Shown here: positions 39,971-52,289 of the stretch, in pieces
Layout of the letters: each line of letters starts with the position of its first letter
Position numbering within the stretch: the first letter of the stretch is position 1
Origin: Saposhnikovia divaricata
Lineage: Eukaryota; Streptophyta; Magnoliopsida; Apiales; Apiaceae
Length of the DNA stretch: 64,000 nucleotides
Assembly (NCBI GenBank): GCA_036435485.1
Contig: CM071600.1
Coordinates: 160,902,546-160,966,545, forward strand
Reading direction: 5' to 3'
Made by a program: the position numbers and the translations under genes
The notes under the pieces: generated by a model
Told to the model about the DNA's origin: nothing
What the model saw: the letters and a program-made list of their open reading frames with translations, nothing else
Database searches by the model: none

Positions 39971-42900
39971 TTAATTACTAGGACTATTTAACATACCCAA
40001 TTCACCAACAATTCTGGTGAATGTGGATTCGTCAAGAGACTTAGTAAAAATATCTGCTGTTTGTTCTTCCGTGGGAACAAAATGTAACTCCACGGTACCA
40101 TTCATGACATGCTCTCGAATAAAATGATACCTGATGTCAATGTGCTTTGTTCTTGTGTGCTGCACAGGATTGTTGGAGATTGCTATGGCACTTGTATTGT
40201 CACACAAGATAGGAATCTTGTCAAGTACAAATCCATAATCCCGTAGCTGATTTCTGATCCACAAGATCTGAGTGCAACAGCTTCCAGCAGCTATGTATTC
40301 AGCTTCGGCTGTAGAGTTGGAAACTGTTTGCTGTTTCTTACTGTACCAAGAAACCAACCTGCCACCTAGGAATTGACAACTCCCAGAGGTGCTTTTTCTA
40401 TCTACAACACTTCCTGCATAATCTGAATCTGTATATCCAACAAGATTAAAACCAGAATCTTTAGGGTACCAAATTCCCAAATTAGGAGTACCCTTAAGAT
40501 ATCTCAAGATTCGTTTTACAGCAATGAGATGCACATCTCTAGGATCCGCTTGGAACCTTGCACACAAGCATGTAGCATGCATAATATCAGGTCTACTTGC
40601 AGTGAGGTAAAGTAATGAGCCTATCATACCTCTGTAACTTGTGATATCTACCTTGGCAGAATTTTCACATGCTCCAAACTTAACAGCTGTAGATGATGGT
40701 GTTCTTGCTGAAGAAGAGTCCTCCATTTGATACTTCTTGAGGAGCTCTTTGACATACTTGGATTGACAGATAAATATTCCATCTGTCCTTTGACTGATTT
40801 GCAATCCAAGAAAGAACTTCAGCTCACCCATCATGCTCATTTCAAATTTACCCTGCATTAACTTAGCAAATTTCTTGCACAAAAGATCATTAGTAGACCC
40901 AAATATTATATCATCCACATAGACTTGGACTAATATAGTATCATTCTTATGTTTCTTAGTGAAGAGAGTTTTGTCTATGACACCTCTAACAAAATCATTT
41001 TCAAGTAAAAATTCAGAGAGAGTGTCATACCATTTCCTTGGTGCTTGCTTAAGACCATAGACAGCTTTGAAAAGGAAATAGACATAGTCAATTAGATCTG
41101 GATCTTCAAAGCCAGGGGGCTGTTCTACATAGACCTCCTCATCTAGCTTGCCATTTAAGAAAGCACTCTTGACATCCATTTGATAAACTTTAAAGTTTGA
41201 GAATGCAGCAAATGCCAAGAATATTCTTATGGCCTCAAGTCTAGCCACTGGAGCATAGGTCTCATCATAGTCGATGCCTTCAGATTGTGAGTAACCTTTT
41301 GCTACCAGTCTTGCTTTATTTCTCGTCACTGTACCATCTTCATCAAGTTTGTTCCTGAATACCTACCTGGTGCCAACTACTGGTCTGTCTGTAGGTCTGG
41401 GTACCAGCTTCCAAACTTCTTGTTGTTTAAATTGATTGAGTTCATCTTGCATTGCAATCACCCAATCAGGATCAGAGAGAGCTTCTTCAGTTTTCTTAGG
41501 TTCCATTTCAGACAGGAACCCTGAGTAATTACATTGATTCTGAAAAGCTCTTCTAGTCTTCACACCAACAACTGGATCACCAATGATTAGCTCAAAAGGA
41601 TGAGCTCTATTCCAAACAGTCTGTCTGGGAAGATTAGATCTTGATGATTCGCCTTGATTTTCATTGCGATGTTGTGTGTGACCAGTTGACCCTTGATTAT
41701 CTCCCCCTGAGTTGTTGCTGGGTTGACTAAATGATTGTTTAGAGGAGTCAGGGGTATTTTGACTACTATCATTGCTTTCATCACCATCACCCTGATCATC
41801 ATCATTGTTGTCATTAGCATCAGCAAAAATCTCAGGTGCATTGTCATCATCTGAATCTGTATCTGTCATGTCATCGAAAGATAGCTTTTCAGATGGATCC
41901 TTAGTTTGGATACTAGGGAGTTTAGTGTCATCAAATGTTACATTGACACTTTCCATCATCTTCTGTTCATCAATCACATACACCCTGTATGATCTCATTG
42001 AGTAGCCAATAAAAATTGCTTCAAATGCTTTGGTTTCGAATTTGCCACCTTGATCATCACCTTCTTTAAGCACAAAGCACTTTGCCCCAAATACATGAAA
42101 GTATTTGAGTGAAGGTTTCTTATCAGCCATAATTTCATAGGGTGTCTTCATTTGATCTTTATTGATTAGAGTTCGATTCTAGGTATAGCACGCAGTATTG
42201 ATGGCTTCAGCCCAAAAGTACAATGGAAGCCTTGATTCACTTAGCATAGTACGTGCAGCTTCAATCAAGGTTCTATTCTTTCTTTCCACTACCCCATTTT
42301 GCTGAGGAGTTCTTGGAGCTGAATATTGTCTGGTTATACCCTTCTCAGTGCAAAAGTCATTTAGAACTGCATTCTTGAATTCAGTTCCATTGTCTGATCT
42401 TATAGCTCTCACTGGATACGTAGAATCTCGCTCAATTAACTTGATGTGATCAATCACCAGTTGTGGAGTCTCATCTTTAGAATTCAAGAACAGGACCCAA
42501 GTGTATTTTGAGAAATCATCAACTATCACAAGAGCATATCTCTTTCTTGACATGGACATCACATTAACTGGACCAAACAAATCCATATGAAGTAATTGTA
42601 ATGGTTCAGTTATTGAAGATGTGTCAGTGCTCCTGTGACTTGCCCTCTTTAGCTTGCCTTTTTGGCATGCATCACAAAGTCCTTCTTGAGTGAATTCCAT
42701 TGAAGGTAAACCTCTCACCAATTCTCTTTTGACTAGAGAATTCATTGTTTTGAAATTGAGGTGAGAAAGTTTCTTGTGCCATAGCCAACTCTCGTCATTA
42801 GATGCTTTAGTGTAGAAGCAAGTGACTTCTTCAGTGCTTCCTGAGTTCATATTGGCTACGTACAGATTGCCTTTTCTAACTCCTGTCAATTGTGGCTTTT

Positions 42901-43243
42901 CATGTCTCTTGTGTGAAATCAGGCAATTCTTCTTGTTGAAATGAACTTCATAACCTTTATCACAGAATTGACTGACACTGAGCAAATTGTGCTCAAGTCC
43001 TTTCACAAAAGAAACTTCATCAATGATAACATTTCCAGCTTCAAGTCTGCAATATCCATCAGTTCTACCTTTGCTGTTATCTCCCAAGGTAACTACTGGT
43101 CCGGCCTTCTCCACCACATTTGTCAACAGGGTTCTGTCTCCAGTCATATGCCTTGAACATCCACTGTCCAAGATCCAGGTCACTCGTTCAACCTGCTCAA
43201 CACCCTGCAATGACAAACGGATTAAACTTTCTTCGGAACCCAA
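39971..43243 (-). pseudogene. pol of copia element 2, two nonsense codons
   Basis: One frame carries protease (WILDSGCSRHMTGD), a gag-pre-integrase segment (WLWHKKLSHLNF), integrase (HMDLFGPVNV, IRSDNGTEFKN, TPQQNGVVERKNR), RT (ARLVAKGYSQSEGIDY, YQMDVKSAFLNG, YVDDIIFGST) and RNase H (DSDYAGSVVDRKSTSG, SNSTAEAEYIAAGSC). TAG codons interrupt it at 42181-42179 and 41365-41363. Both sit in conserved stretches where Gln and Trp, respectively, would be expected. The frame starts within the gag end in another phase. Confidence 0.92.
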
Positions 43244-45693
43244 ATTTGATTGGGTCCAGAGTACTTAAAGAATTGGCCTTTGTTAGGCAAAACAACATTC
43301 TTTATTTTAACAACAGCTTTATCATCATTCAACAAACATTTCACTTTATAAACAGATTTGACAGTCTTTTGTTTCAGTTTAGATATCCATGTTTGTTTAG
43401 TAACAATATCATTGACTGGACATTTGACTTTGTAAACAGCCTTCATAAAACTTTGTTTAGGCTTTGGTACAAATGTCTCTCTCCTAACATAAGGAGGACT
43501 AGCAGTCTTTGATCTAACATTATTCCTGTTCATATGTTGTCGAGGAGCAGTCTTATTATCACATGCATGATTACCATTAAAGTAAGAAGACATCACATTA
43601 AAGGCACAAGACATACAGTTGACAACACCACATGCTTTATGATTAGAATCAATGATTGACATGTTATTCATGTTAGACATGTTATTGTTCTGCTTCAACT
43701 TGTTACTACCTAATCCAGTCTTAGAAGAACTAGCTGATTCAACAACTTTGACTGGTACTTTAGGTACATCTTTCTTGGATGAAACATTTGTTGTGTTAAC
43801 GTCTTCAACTGATTTAGCCTTAACAAAAACTGTGACATTTTTCTTGGATGACACATTCTTTGTATTAGAGTTCTTAACAGTTTTATCCTTAACACATTTA
43901 TTCTTAACAAGGACTGTGCCATTTGCACTATCCTCATTTCTCATTTCTTCATGTATAACCATAGAACGAATATCTGGTGGACCAGCATCAGATTTCGTAA
44001 ACATTGGTTTTTCAACATTCTTGAGAATATATGGTATACCTCTTTCTTTAGCTGGGATAGAATTAGGAGAATGATTACTCAAAGAACCAACAGCTTGACT
44101 GTAATCAAATCCTATTCCTACAGTTTGTTCTACTGCTTGTTTGTTGAAGAATTCTTTAGAAACTTTAACAGTATTATAACACGCTCTCACCTGTGTTTCA
44201 AGTTCTCTAATCTTGGTTTCTTGTTCAGCAATTTTATCAACTTGTTTTGACATGTATTCTCCTAGACCCTTTTCTCTGCAGTTAAGTCGAGCTATTTCTT
44301 CTATATTCTTATCTTAACTAACCTGCACCTTTTTTAAATCTAACATTTGATTTTCAAGGTTAGTGTTAACAAGACTTATTCTCTTGTACCCTCTTTCTGC
44401 ATTATTCAAGGAACTACGTAAACTATCAATTAACTGAGCATCAGTAAGAATTACCGGAGTGGTATAATAAGTTGAAGATTCAGCATTTGCCACCAACGCA
44501 AAGTTTCCATATTCTTCATCTTCGCTATCTGTGTCATCCCAGCTTTTACCAGCAGCCACATAAGCTCTACCACTTTTCTTCTTTTCAGAAGCATAATCTT
44601 TCTTCTGTGCTTGCTTGGGTTTCTGACACTCAGTAGCAAAATGTCCCAACTCATTACAATTGAAACAACGGATTTTGCTTCTGTCAACAGTTCCAGTTTT
44701 ATAACCTCCCCTGTTACTAGAGGATGAAGAACCTCCTCTCTGAAATCTGTTATTTGACTTAAACCTGAACTTTGGATTTCTTCTGAATCTGAAGTTACTA
44801 AATTGTCTCACCATCATTGCCATAGATTCATCTTCCAATTGATCCAGCTCTTCAAGTGAATAAAATTCTCCACCATCCTGAGTAGCTGGTGTTTGGCCAA
44901 GTTCTACTTCAGTTTGTTCCTTGTTGAAACTGATAGGTTGAACAACTTTAGTTTCCACTTCCTTAGGAACTTCAACAACTAGAGCTGTAGAAGAATTTGC
45001 CATTCTACCTTTGCCATAGAATTCCTTTTGCTGTACTTGTTCTAATTCATATGTTTTCAGAACACCAAACAGCCTTTCCAGAGCAACCTGAGTTAGATCT
45101 CTAGATTCTCTGATGGCAGTGATTCTATGCTCCAAGTGAGTAGGCATAGTTAGTAAAAACTTCATGTTGATCTCCTTCTGAGTATATTGTTTGCCATGAA
45201 CTTGCAAGTTGTTGATTATCTTGTTATACCTTTCGAACACTTCCTGAATGCCTTCATTAGGGCCAGCTCTAAAGTGTTCATATTCAGAAGTTAGAATTTG
45301 CAGTCTATTTTCCTTGACTTCATCAGTCCCTTCATTAATGATCTCAATAGTTTCCCAGATGTGCTTAGCAGTTTTACAATTTCTCACATGGCTATACATT
45401 ACAGCATCTAGGGAATCCAACAGAATGAGTCTCAAATTTTTATCCAATCCAGCTGCCTCCTTATCTTCCGAGGTATAGTTCTTAGGGTCCTTTGGATAGG
45501 ATCTGGCAGGGACTGTTACAGTTCCATTTACAACTGTTTCAGTATCATGTTGCATGGGAGTTACTGGTCCATTTTCCAAAACCCACAAAAAACTTGGGTT
45601 TGCTACATCAAGAAATAACTCCATTTTGTTTTTCCACATATCATAATTATCTTTATTAAAGATAGGAATTTTGACATTGCCTTTGGCCGACAT
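43222..45693 (-). pseudogene. gag of copia element 2, one nonsense codon
   Basis: Starts MSAKGNVKIPIFNKDNYDMW and contains the copia gag (UBN2-type) region, HFRAGPNEGIQEVFERYNKI and one CCHC knuckle CFNCNELGHFATEC. TAA at 44316-44314 interrupts a frame that otherwise continues to 43222. The C-terminal extension (from 44253) is Lys/Val/Asn-rich and ends in IWVPKKV. The long extension after the knuckle is typical of Sirevirus Gag. Confidence 0.9.
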
Positions 45694-45777
45694 GATGAAT
45701 TTTTAAGAGAGTTAAAAATTCGAGCTTAATTTTTGATTGAGTAAAAATAGGATCTTGATTTGTATATCAATCAAATG

Positions 45778-45789
45778 GCTCTGATACCA
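45778..45789 (-). other. Primer binding site of copia element 2
   Basis: GCTCTGATACCA (plus strand), complementary to the 3' end of initiator Met-tRNA, two bases from the LTR start at 45792. Confidence 0.92.
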
Positions 45790-45791
45790 AT

Positions 45792-47326
45792 TGTTAGGTC
45801 CAATAAGATTGTAGAAGGGGGGGGTTGAATACAATCTTTATAATTTTCTCGAAATTTGTTCTTTGAATAAAATTTATCTTAAACAAATTTTGTGCGGAAT
45901 AATATAACACAGAATTCAAGTTGAATATATCAATATATTAACTTGACGGGTGTTACAAATTAATACCAAGAGATTAATAACTAATTAGAAAATTCGACAT
46001 GAACTTTTCTAATTTTGCTAATTAAAATCAAGATATCAAGATATAAACTAGGAAACTTAATTCGCTAGTAGTACAAGAGTAATCAATAAACAAGTTCCAG
46101 TGGATCAGATATTACAATAGGCTTGAACTGAATTTATTGTGTGAATTAAAGCTTGAGCACTTATGTGTAGAAGATGAGAGTGTTTTATGTTCTTGGTTCT
46201 CTTTTTTTTCTTCTTGTTTCTTCCTTCTGTTGCTTCTGTCCAAGTGTTTGTTTTTATACAAAAACAAAACATTTCCTTCTGTTGAGCTGCTACATATTGA
46301 CACGGTGATAGTATAGATGCCACGTTGATAGTATAACTGGCACGGTGATAGTATAGCAGCCTAGGGATAGTAGAACTCATTCCCTTAAAATAGTATGGAT
46401 TTACTTAGAAATAATATACATTTACCTAGAAATAGTTTACTTAAAAACTTAGGTAATAGTATAATTATTTCGGTAATAGTATAACTGGTAGTAATAGTAT
46501 AGTTTAGATATTTCGGTAATAGTATAGTATATTATTACTTGATCAGTAATAATATCTATAATACTTCAGAAATAGTATACTATTAATTCCAGAAATAATA
46601 TAACTTCGGTAATAGTATAAATTCGGGGATAGTATAGTATACTATTACTAATGCAGTAATAGTATCTATATTATTCCAGAAATAGTATACCACCTATTTC
46701 AGAAATAGTATAACTGAATTTCCAGAAATAGTTCAACTGAAATTCAGAAATAGTATAACCAAAATTCTCCGAAATAGTATAATCCATATATTATTACTGA
46801 TTAAATAAATCAGAGATTAATTAACTTAATTAATTAATTAAATAAATTAATTCGAATTGAATTAATCTGTTTAATTAAATTAATAATATAGTTAATTAAT
46901 AATTGATTTACTCCTTGTGAATCACTATAAATTTTGAGAAACTTCCACTGGATAATTGTTGACGTTCGATGTACTGTCTGGTTCATGAACGACTAACTCC
47001 AATATCTGTTCTTCAATTTGACTCTCAGTTGTGATCCACATACTTTCTTGGCACTCTTTAATAACTCCTGTACTGATGCTGTCTCCACGGTAATCTCTGT
47101 CACTTTAAACGAATCCAATTGCTTCAACGCTGAACTGGGGCATGATCAGTAAACTGACTCTTCTTCCAGTGTAAAACATCAAAACTATAGATTGACTTTC
47201 TTCCTTCTTCTGACATATAGTACTTTGTGAGATTCCTGAGACAGTGAGCATTAATTACTTATTACAATCTAATTTAAGTTGAGTCGAATCCTCGAACTAC
47301 AAATAGGCTGTGTCATATGCCTTTCA
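45792..47326 (-). repeat. 5' LTR of copia element 2
   Basis: It starts TGTTAGGTCC and ends GCCTTTCA. A minus-strand TATAAAAA (46258-46251) is the probable TATA box. It carries the same AATAGTATA array as the 3' LTR. Confidence 0.94.
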
Positions 47327-48691
47327 GAGAGGTGCAGTAATTTCCTCGAGAGTACAATCTCCAATCGAGTCCGTCTTTTTATGCCAGGGTGTGACATGTT
47401 TGCCATGAATAGAGGTGAGCTGCTTGGACAAGAACTGTGTCTCGGAACCCAACTTGAAGAAAAGATTAACAAATTCTATTTCCCGGGCCTTGGCAGTATA
47501 AGTCATTCCTTCTTGAAGTGAGCTAAATTCGAAATCAATTCTCCTAGAGATGCTTCGATCATTGGCTTTCAATACATCCAATTTGGAATGTAGTAACTCC
47601 ATAGACTTGGACATCGATGCAAGAGAGGACTCAACAGAAAGCATCTTAGTTTGAAGAGATTTGATGGCTTTAGCATTTGCTCCAACTTGAGCAGAAACGC
47701 CATCAAGGAATGCATGCAACTTAGCATTGCCAAAAGAGGATGGAGCAGTGGGAGAGTGGGGCAAAGAAGTGTCTGACAGAGAATCAACTTTCTCAAAAAC
47801 AAGCTCATTTGACTCAGTAACCGAAAGATGGTTACGAGCTAAGGTATTCAAATCAAATGTTTCAGTCAAATTATCCACTTCATCAGTAGCGTCAATCACT
47901 TTGAAATATTCAAAAACTTTAGTCAAAAGACAGGGGTATGGCAAATGCATGGAATCATGAGAAGCACAATGAATCATGTTACGAATTAAGAAAGAAGCAA
48001 CATTAAAAGGCATTTGCTTAACAAATAAAGACAACAAAAGTGAATCTTGATAGGTGACCCTATCTCGACCACTTTTGCGCGGTAAAAGGTTTGTATGAAA
48101 GAACTTGAATAACAAGAGACAAGTAGGAGTGAGAGATGATACCAAGGGTTTGGAGTCAGCCGAGATCGAAGAATCTCCAAGAATGGTTCGAAGCTGCTCT
48201 TCATATGGAAGGTCTTCAATCTCTGAGAATGGTTGATGAGAGGTGAAGGGGCAAGGTCCACTGGCAGCAACTCCAAGAATAGATCCAATCCAGTCAGCAG
48301 TGAGCACAATGGGAACACCCTTAACATTCGAATACACCATTTCGTTATGCCCTTTAGTCAAATTATAGTAAAAATCTCGAACTAGAGAGGGGTAAAACTT
48401 CATCGGAGGCGATAAAAGAGGTGCACACTTGAGAGTCTCAAAGATCTGCACTATACCAATGCATTGAAGTAGGTCACTATCCGCCATTCTTTCTTTGAGA
48501 ATCGATTTTGCCTTGTTTTTAGAGGACCCCTCAGTAGTCATGAACTCTGCTTTCAAGCTTGGCTCCGGAATGGAAGATTCGGAGTTAGAATGATCTTCAG
48601 AAAAGCCTGCCTTCAGTCGTTTAGAGGATTCTGACTTTGTTGGAGGCTTGCCGGAACGAGTAGCAACCGATAGAGTTTTTCGTTTCGCCAT
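47327..48691 (-). pseudogene. N-terminal part of the extra ORF of copia element 1
   Basis: I start it at the ATG at 48691 (MAKRKTLSVATRSGK). The in-frame extension upstream is a translated pyrimidine tract. The protein has a basic N-terminus, then a region with FYPSLVRDFYYNLTKGHNEM and VKGVPIVLTADWIGSILGVA that resembles the 'putative plant transposon protein' domain found in many plant retroelement ORFs, then coiled-coil-like helices (ANAKAIKSLQTKMLSVESSL; MSKSMELLHSKLDVL). It is cut by element 2 after LEEITAPL and continues at 25465-25259 in frame, about 523 codons in all. Confidence 0.75.
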
Positions 48692-48986
48692 TTGAAAAAA
48701 AAGGAAAAATACAGAGAGAAAAGAAGAGAGATAATAGAGAGAGAGCAAGAAAAGAGAGAATAGAAGAGGTACTTATAGGAAGACGTGCCCGAGAAAAAGT
48801 AATTAAGGCATACAGGTGTAGACCATGCAAGAAAATAGCCTAAACTGACTCACATTACTAACAAATAAAACTACCACGTATTCACCGATCAATTAATTTA
48901 AATCACAATCAAATTAACATGTTCACAGAAACAAGAATTAAGGTAATTAAATCAAAATACAGTGATACTATTTACCAATCGATCAA

Positions 48987-51900
48987 TTAAAGGGTGCACA
49001 TACCAAGCTCCCTTCGAAGCATGCAGAACCTGTCTTCAGATAAAGGCTTTGTAAAAATATCAGCTTTTTGATTTTCAGTAGGAATAAATATAAGCTCAAT
49101 ATTACCTTTAGCAACATGATCTCGAATAAAATGATGACGAACATCAATACGTTTGGTACGAGAATGCAGGACAGGATTTTTGGAAATATTAATAGCAGAA
49201 GTACTATCACAATAAATTGGGATATTTGAAAATTTTATACCAAAATCTTTCAGGGTTTGCTGCATCCAAAGGATTTGTGCACAGCAGCTACCTGCAGCAA
49301 TATATTCTCCTTCTGCAGTTGACATTGCAACCGATGTTTGTTTTTTACTGTGCAAAGCTATTAGACAATCACCTAAAAATTCACATGCTCCGCTAGTGCT
49401 TTTACGATCAACTTGAGATCCTGCGTAATCAGCATCTGAAAAACCAATTAAATCAAAAGACGGGGAACTGGGATAGAATAGTCCCAAGTCGTCAGTTCCC
49501 TTTAAATATTTGAATATTCGCTTTATAGCATTAAGATGGGATTCCTTAGGTGCTGCTTGAAAGCGAGCACATAAGCAAACACTAAACATGATATCTGGAC
49601 GAGAAGCAGTAAGGTATAACAAAGAACCAATCATACCTCTATATTTGGTAATATCAACAGACTTACCATTTTCATCCTTAGTGAGTTTGGTGGTGACACT
49701 CATTGGAGTTGATTTAGGAGTAACATGCTCTAAATCAAACCTTTTGAGTAAATCCTTAATATACTTACCCTGATGAATGAAGATACCTACATTTGTTTCG
49801 TTAATTTGTAGTCCCAGAAAGAATTGTAATTCTCCCATAAGACTCATGTCGAACTCCTTATGCATACAATCTGAGAACCATTTGCATAAGGCCTCATCTG
49901 AAGCTCCAAACACAATGTCATCAACGTATACTTGAACCAATAAAAAATAATTTTTCTTATGAAATATAAAAAGAGTAGGATCGAGTGTACCACGAATAAA
50001 ACCTGAATCAACAAGGAATGCACTGAGTCGATCATACCAACACCTGGGGGACTGTCTAAGACCATAGACAGATTTCTTTAGTTTGTATACAAAGTGTGGA
50101 TACTTCTCATGAATGAAACCTGGAGGCTGCTTTACATAAACTTCTTCTTGCAGATATCCGTTTAAGAATGCGCTTTTGACGTCCATCTGGTAAAGCTTAA
50201 AGTTCTTGTATGCTGCAAACGCCATAAGAATACATATAGCTTCTAAACGAGCTACTGGAGCATAGGTCTCGTCGTAGTCGATACCCTCCTGTTGATTATA
50301 ACCTTGAGCCACGAGACGAGCTTTATTTCTGATAATGTTTCCGTCTTCATCCTTTTTATTCTTGAAAACCCAGCGAGTACCAATGACTGTGACATCTTTT
50401 GGAGGTGGTACAAGTTCCCACACATCACAACGTTCGAATTGGTTAAGTTCCTCTTGCATTGCTATTGACCATTGTTCATTTTCCACTGCTTCTTGAGCAT
50501 TTTTTAGCTCAAATTCAGCTACAAAAGCATAGAATGCACAAAAGTTTCTCACCCTGCTTCGAGTAGTGATTCCTTGATTTAACTCTGAAAGAAGATTGTC
50601 TGGAGGATGATTCTTCACGGCTCTGGATGATTTAGGAAGATTTATTCGGCTCATTTTTTCTTCATTTGAATCCTTTGATTGAACAGGCATTTCTGAAGGG
50701 TTTCTGTTAGTTCTAGAAGATGGATTATCAGATGCTTCAGAAAACTCTGGAGATGATTGAGAGAAAGTAGAATTCCTTTGAGGTGACTCCTGTTCTGTTG
50801 AAGAATGAGGCAGTTCCTTTTCAAAGAGAGACTGTTCCTTCTCATATTGAGACTGACTCTTTCCAGATTGAGACTGACTCTTTCCAGATTGAGACTGTCT
50901 CTTTTGAACATAAGAATCATCATCTGCGAAAACTTCCCAACATTTGGCTAGATCAAGATTAGACTCATTGAAAGTAATGTTAATAGATTCCTCTACTTTA
51001 TTCTTATCAGGATTATAAACACGATATGCCTTACTAGAAGTAGAGTAACCCAAGAATATACCTTCAATAGCACGGAGATCAAACTTCCCACGATTTGGCT
51101 GAGTATCTAGAATAAAGCATTTGGATCCGAAAACTCAAAAGTAACTAATATTAGGAGTTTTATTTTTAAGCAATTCATACGGAGTTTTCAACAAGATAGG
51201 ACGAATTAATACTCTATTAAGTACATAACAAGAAGTATTTACCGCCTCTGCCCAGAACTTTCGAGGTAACTTACTCTCATGAAGCAAAGTCCTAGCAGTT
51301 TCTTGTAGTGTTCTATTTTTACGTTCAACTACTCCGTTCTGTTGAGGAGTGCGTGGAGCAGAAAATTCATGTGATATGCCTCTGGCCTTGCAATAATTGA
51401 CAAAGTCTTTTTCGAATTCTCCACCATGATCACTCCTAATCGTTCTCAGCTTCTTGGAATACTTAGTTTCAAGGTTAGCAATTAAATCTTGGAATTCACT
51501 AAAAGCTTCATCCTTAGTACGAAGAAACAGTACCCAAGTGAATCGAGAAAAGTCATCAACTATAACAAAAGCATATTTCTTACCTCCAAGACTTACATAT
51601 CTTTCAGGTCCAAAAAGGTCGAGATGCAGCAACTGCAATGAATCAGTAGTAGACACCTGATTTTTGGCTTTGAAAGATGTCTTGACTTGCTTTCCCAGTT
51701 GACAGGCTGAACAAGGTTCTGTCTTTTTATATTTGAGCTTAGGCAGACCTTTGACTAGACCATGAGATGAGATTTTCTTCAAAAGATCCATATGAACATG
51801 ACCAAGTCTTCTGTGCCAAAGATGCTGTTGTTCTTGAATGGACGCTAGACAAACTTCTTCCTGTTTCTCATTAAAATCTAACACAAAGATATTTCCTTTT

Positions 51901-52289
51901 CGTTTGGCTACTAAAGGAGTCTCACTAGAATTATTACCAATAAAGCACATATTTTTGTCAAAGTTAACACTATGACCAGAATCTGTGAGTTGACTAACAC
52001 TAATGAGATTGTATTTAAGACCTTCAACCAATCTTGCATTATTAATAGAGAATTTTTCATTACCTATGGTGCCTTTTCCAACAATCCTTACCGTATTGGA
52101 ATCGCCCAAGGTAACTAACCCTCCATCTGAAGCAATTAGAGATAGGAATTTCGACTTGTCTCCTATCATATGGCGGGAACAACCACTGTCTATGATCCAC
52201 TTATTCTTTGGAAGGTGAACATTTAAGCATACCTGCAAAACATATATATATTCATGTCTTAGGTACCCACCTTGATTTGGGTCCTGCAT
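48987..52289 (-). pseudogene. pol of copia element 1, one nonsense codon
   Basis: The frame carries protease (WIIDSGCSRHMIGD), gag-pre-integrase (HLWHRRLGHVHMDLL), integrase (HLDLFGPERYV, IRSDHGGEFEKD, TPQQNGVVERKNR), RT (ARLVAQGYNQQEGIDYDETY, YQMDVKSAFLNGYLQEE, YVDDIVFGAS) and RNase H (DADYAGSQVDRKSTSG, MSTAEGEYIAAGSC). TGA at 51137-51135 falls just before VFGSK, where this family has Arg (CGA). The rest of the frame is open on both sides, so this is the only break in pol. Confidence 0.92.

Larger units (their letters stand above)
25471..47326 (-). mobile_element. Copia element 2 (middle of nest), Sirevirus-like with two extra ORFs
   Basis: LTRs are 25471-27007 and 45792-47326; the TSD is gagag (25466-25470 and 47327-47331). 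Without element 3 it is about 13.9 kb, large even for a Sirevirus. Minus-strand order: 5' LTR, PBS, gag, pol, a 1.2-kb spacer, extra ORF 1 (split by element 3), extra ORF 2, polypurine tract, 3' LTR. The LTRs differ at about 8 bases and in one G-run (10 against 8). The first base of the 3' LTR is c instead of t. Three in-frame stops interrupt gag and pol. Confidence 0.93.

Noticed and set aside
25786..46380. 91-codon and 63-codon frames near 25786-26061 and 46105-46380
   Set aside because: They are chance frames in the two LTRs of element 2 and overlap the promoter region.
48692..48748. In-frame hydrophobic leader (LYYLSSFLSVFFLFF) before the extra ORF of element 1, resembling a signal anchor of an envelope protein
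   Set aside because: It is the translation of a pyrimidine-rich TCTCTC/TTTTTC tract, which always yields Leu/Phe/Ser. The downstream ATG with MAKRK is the better start.
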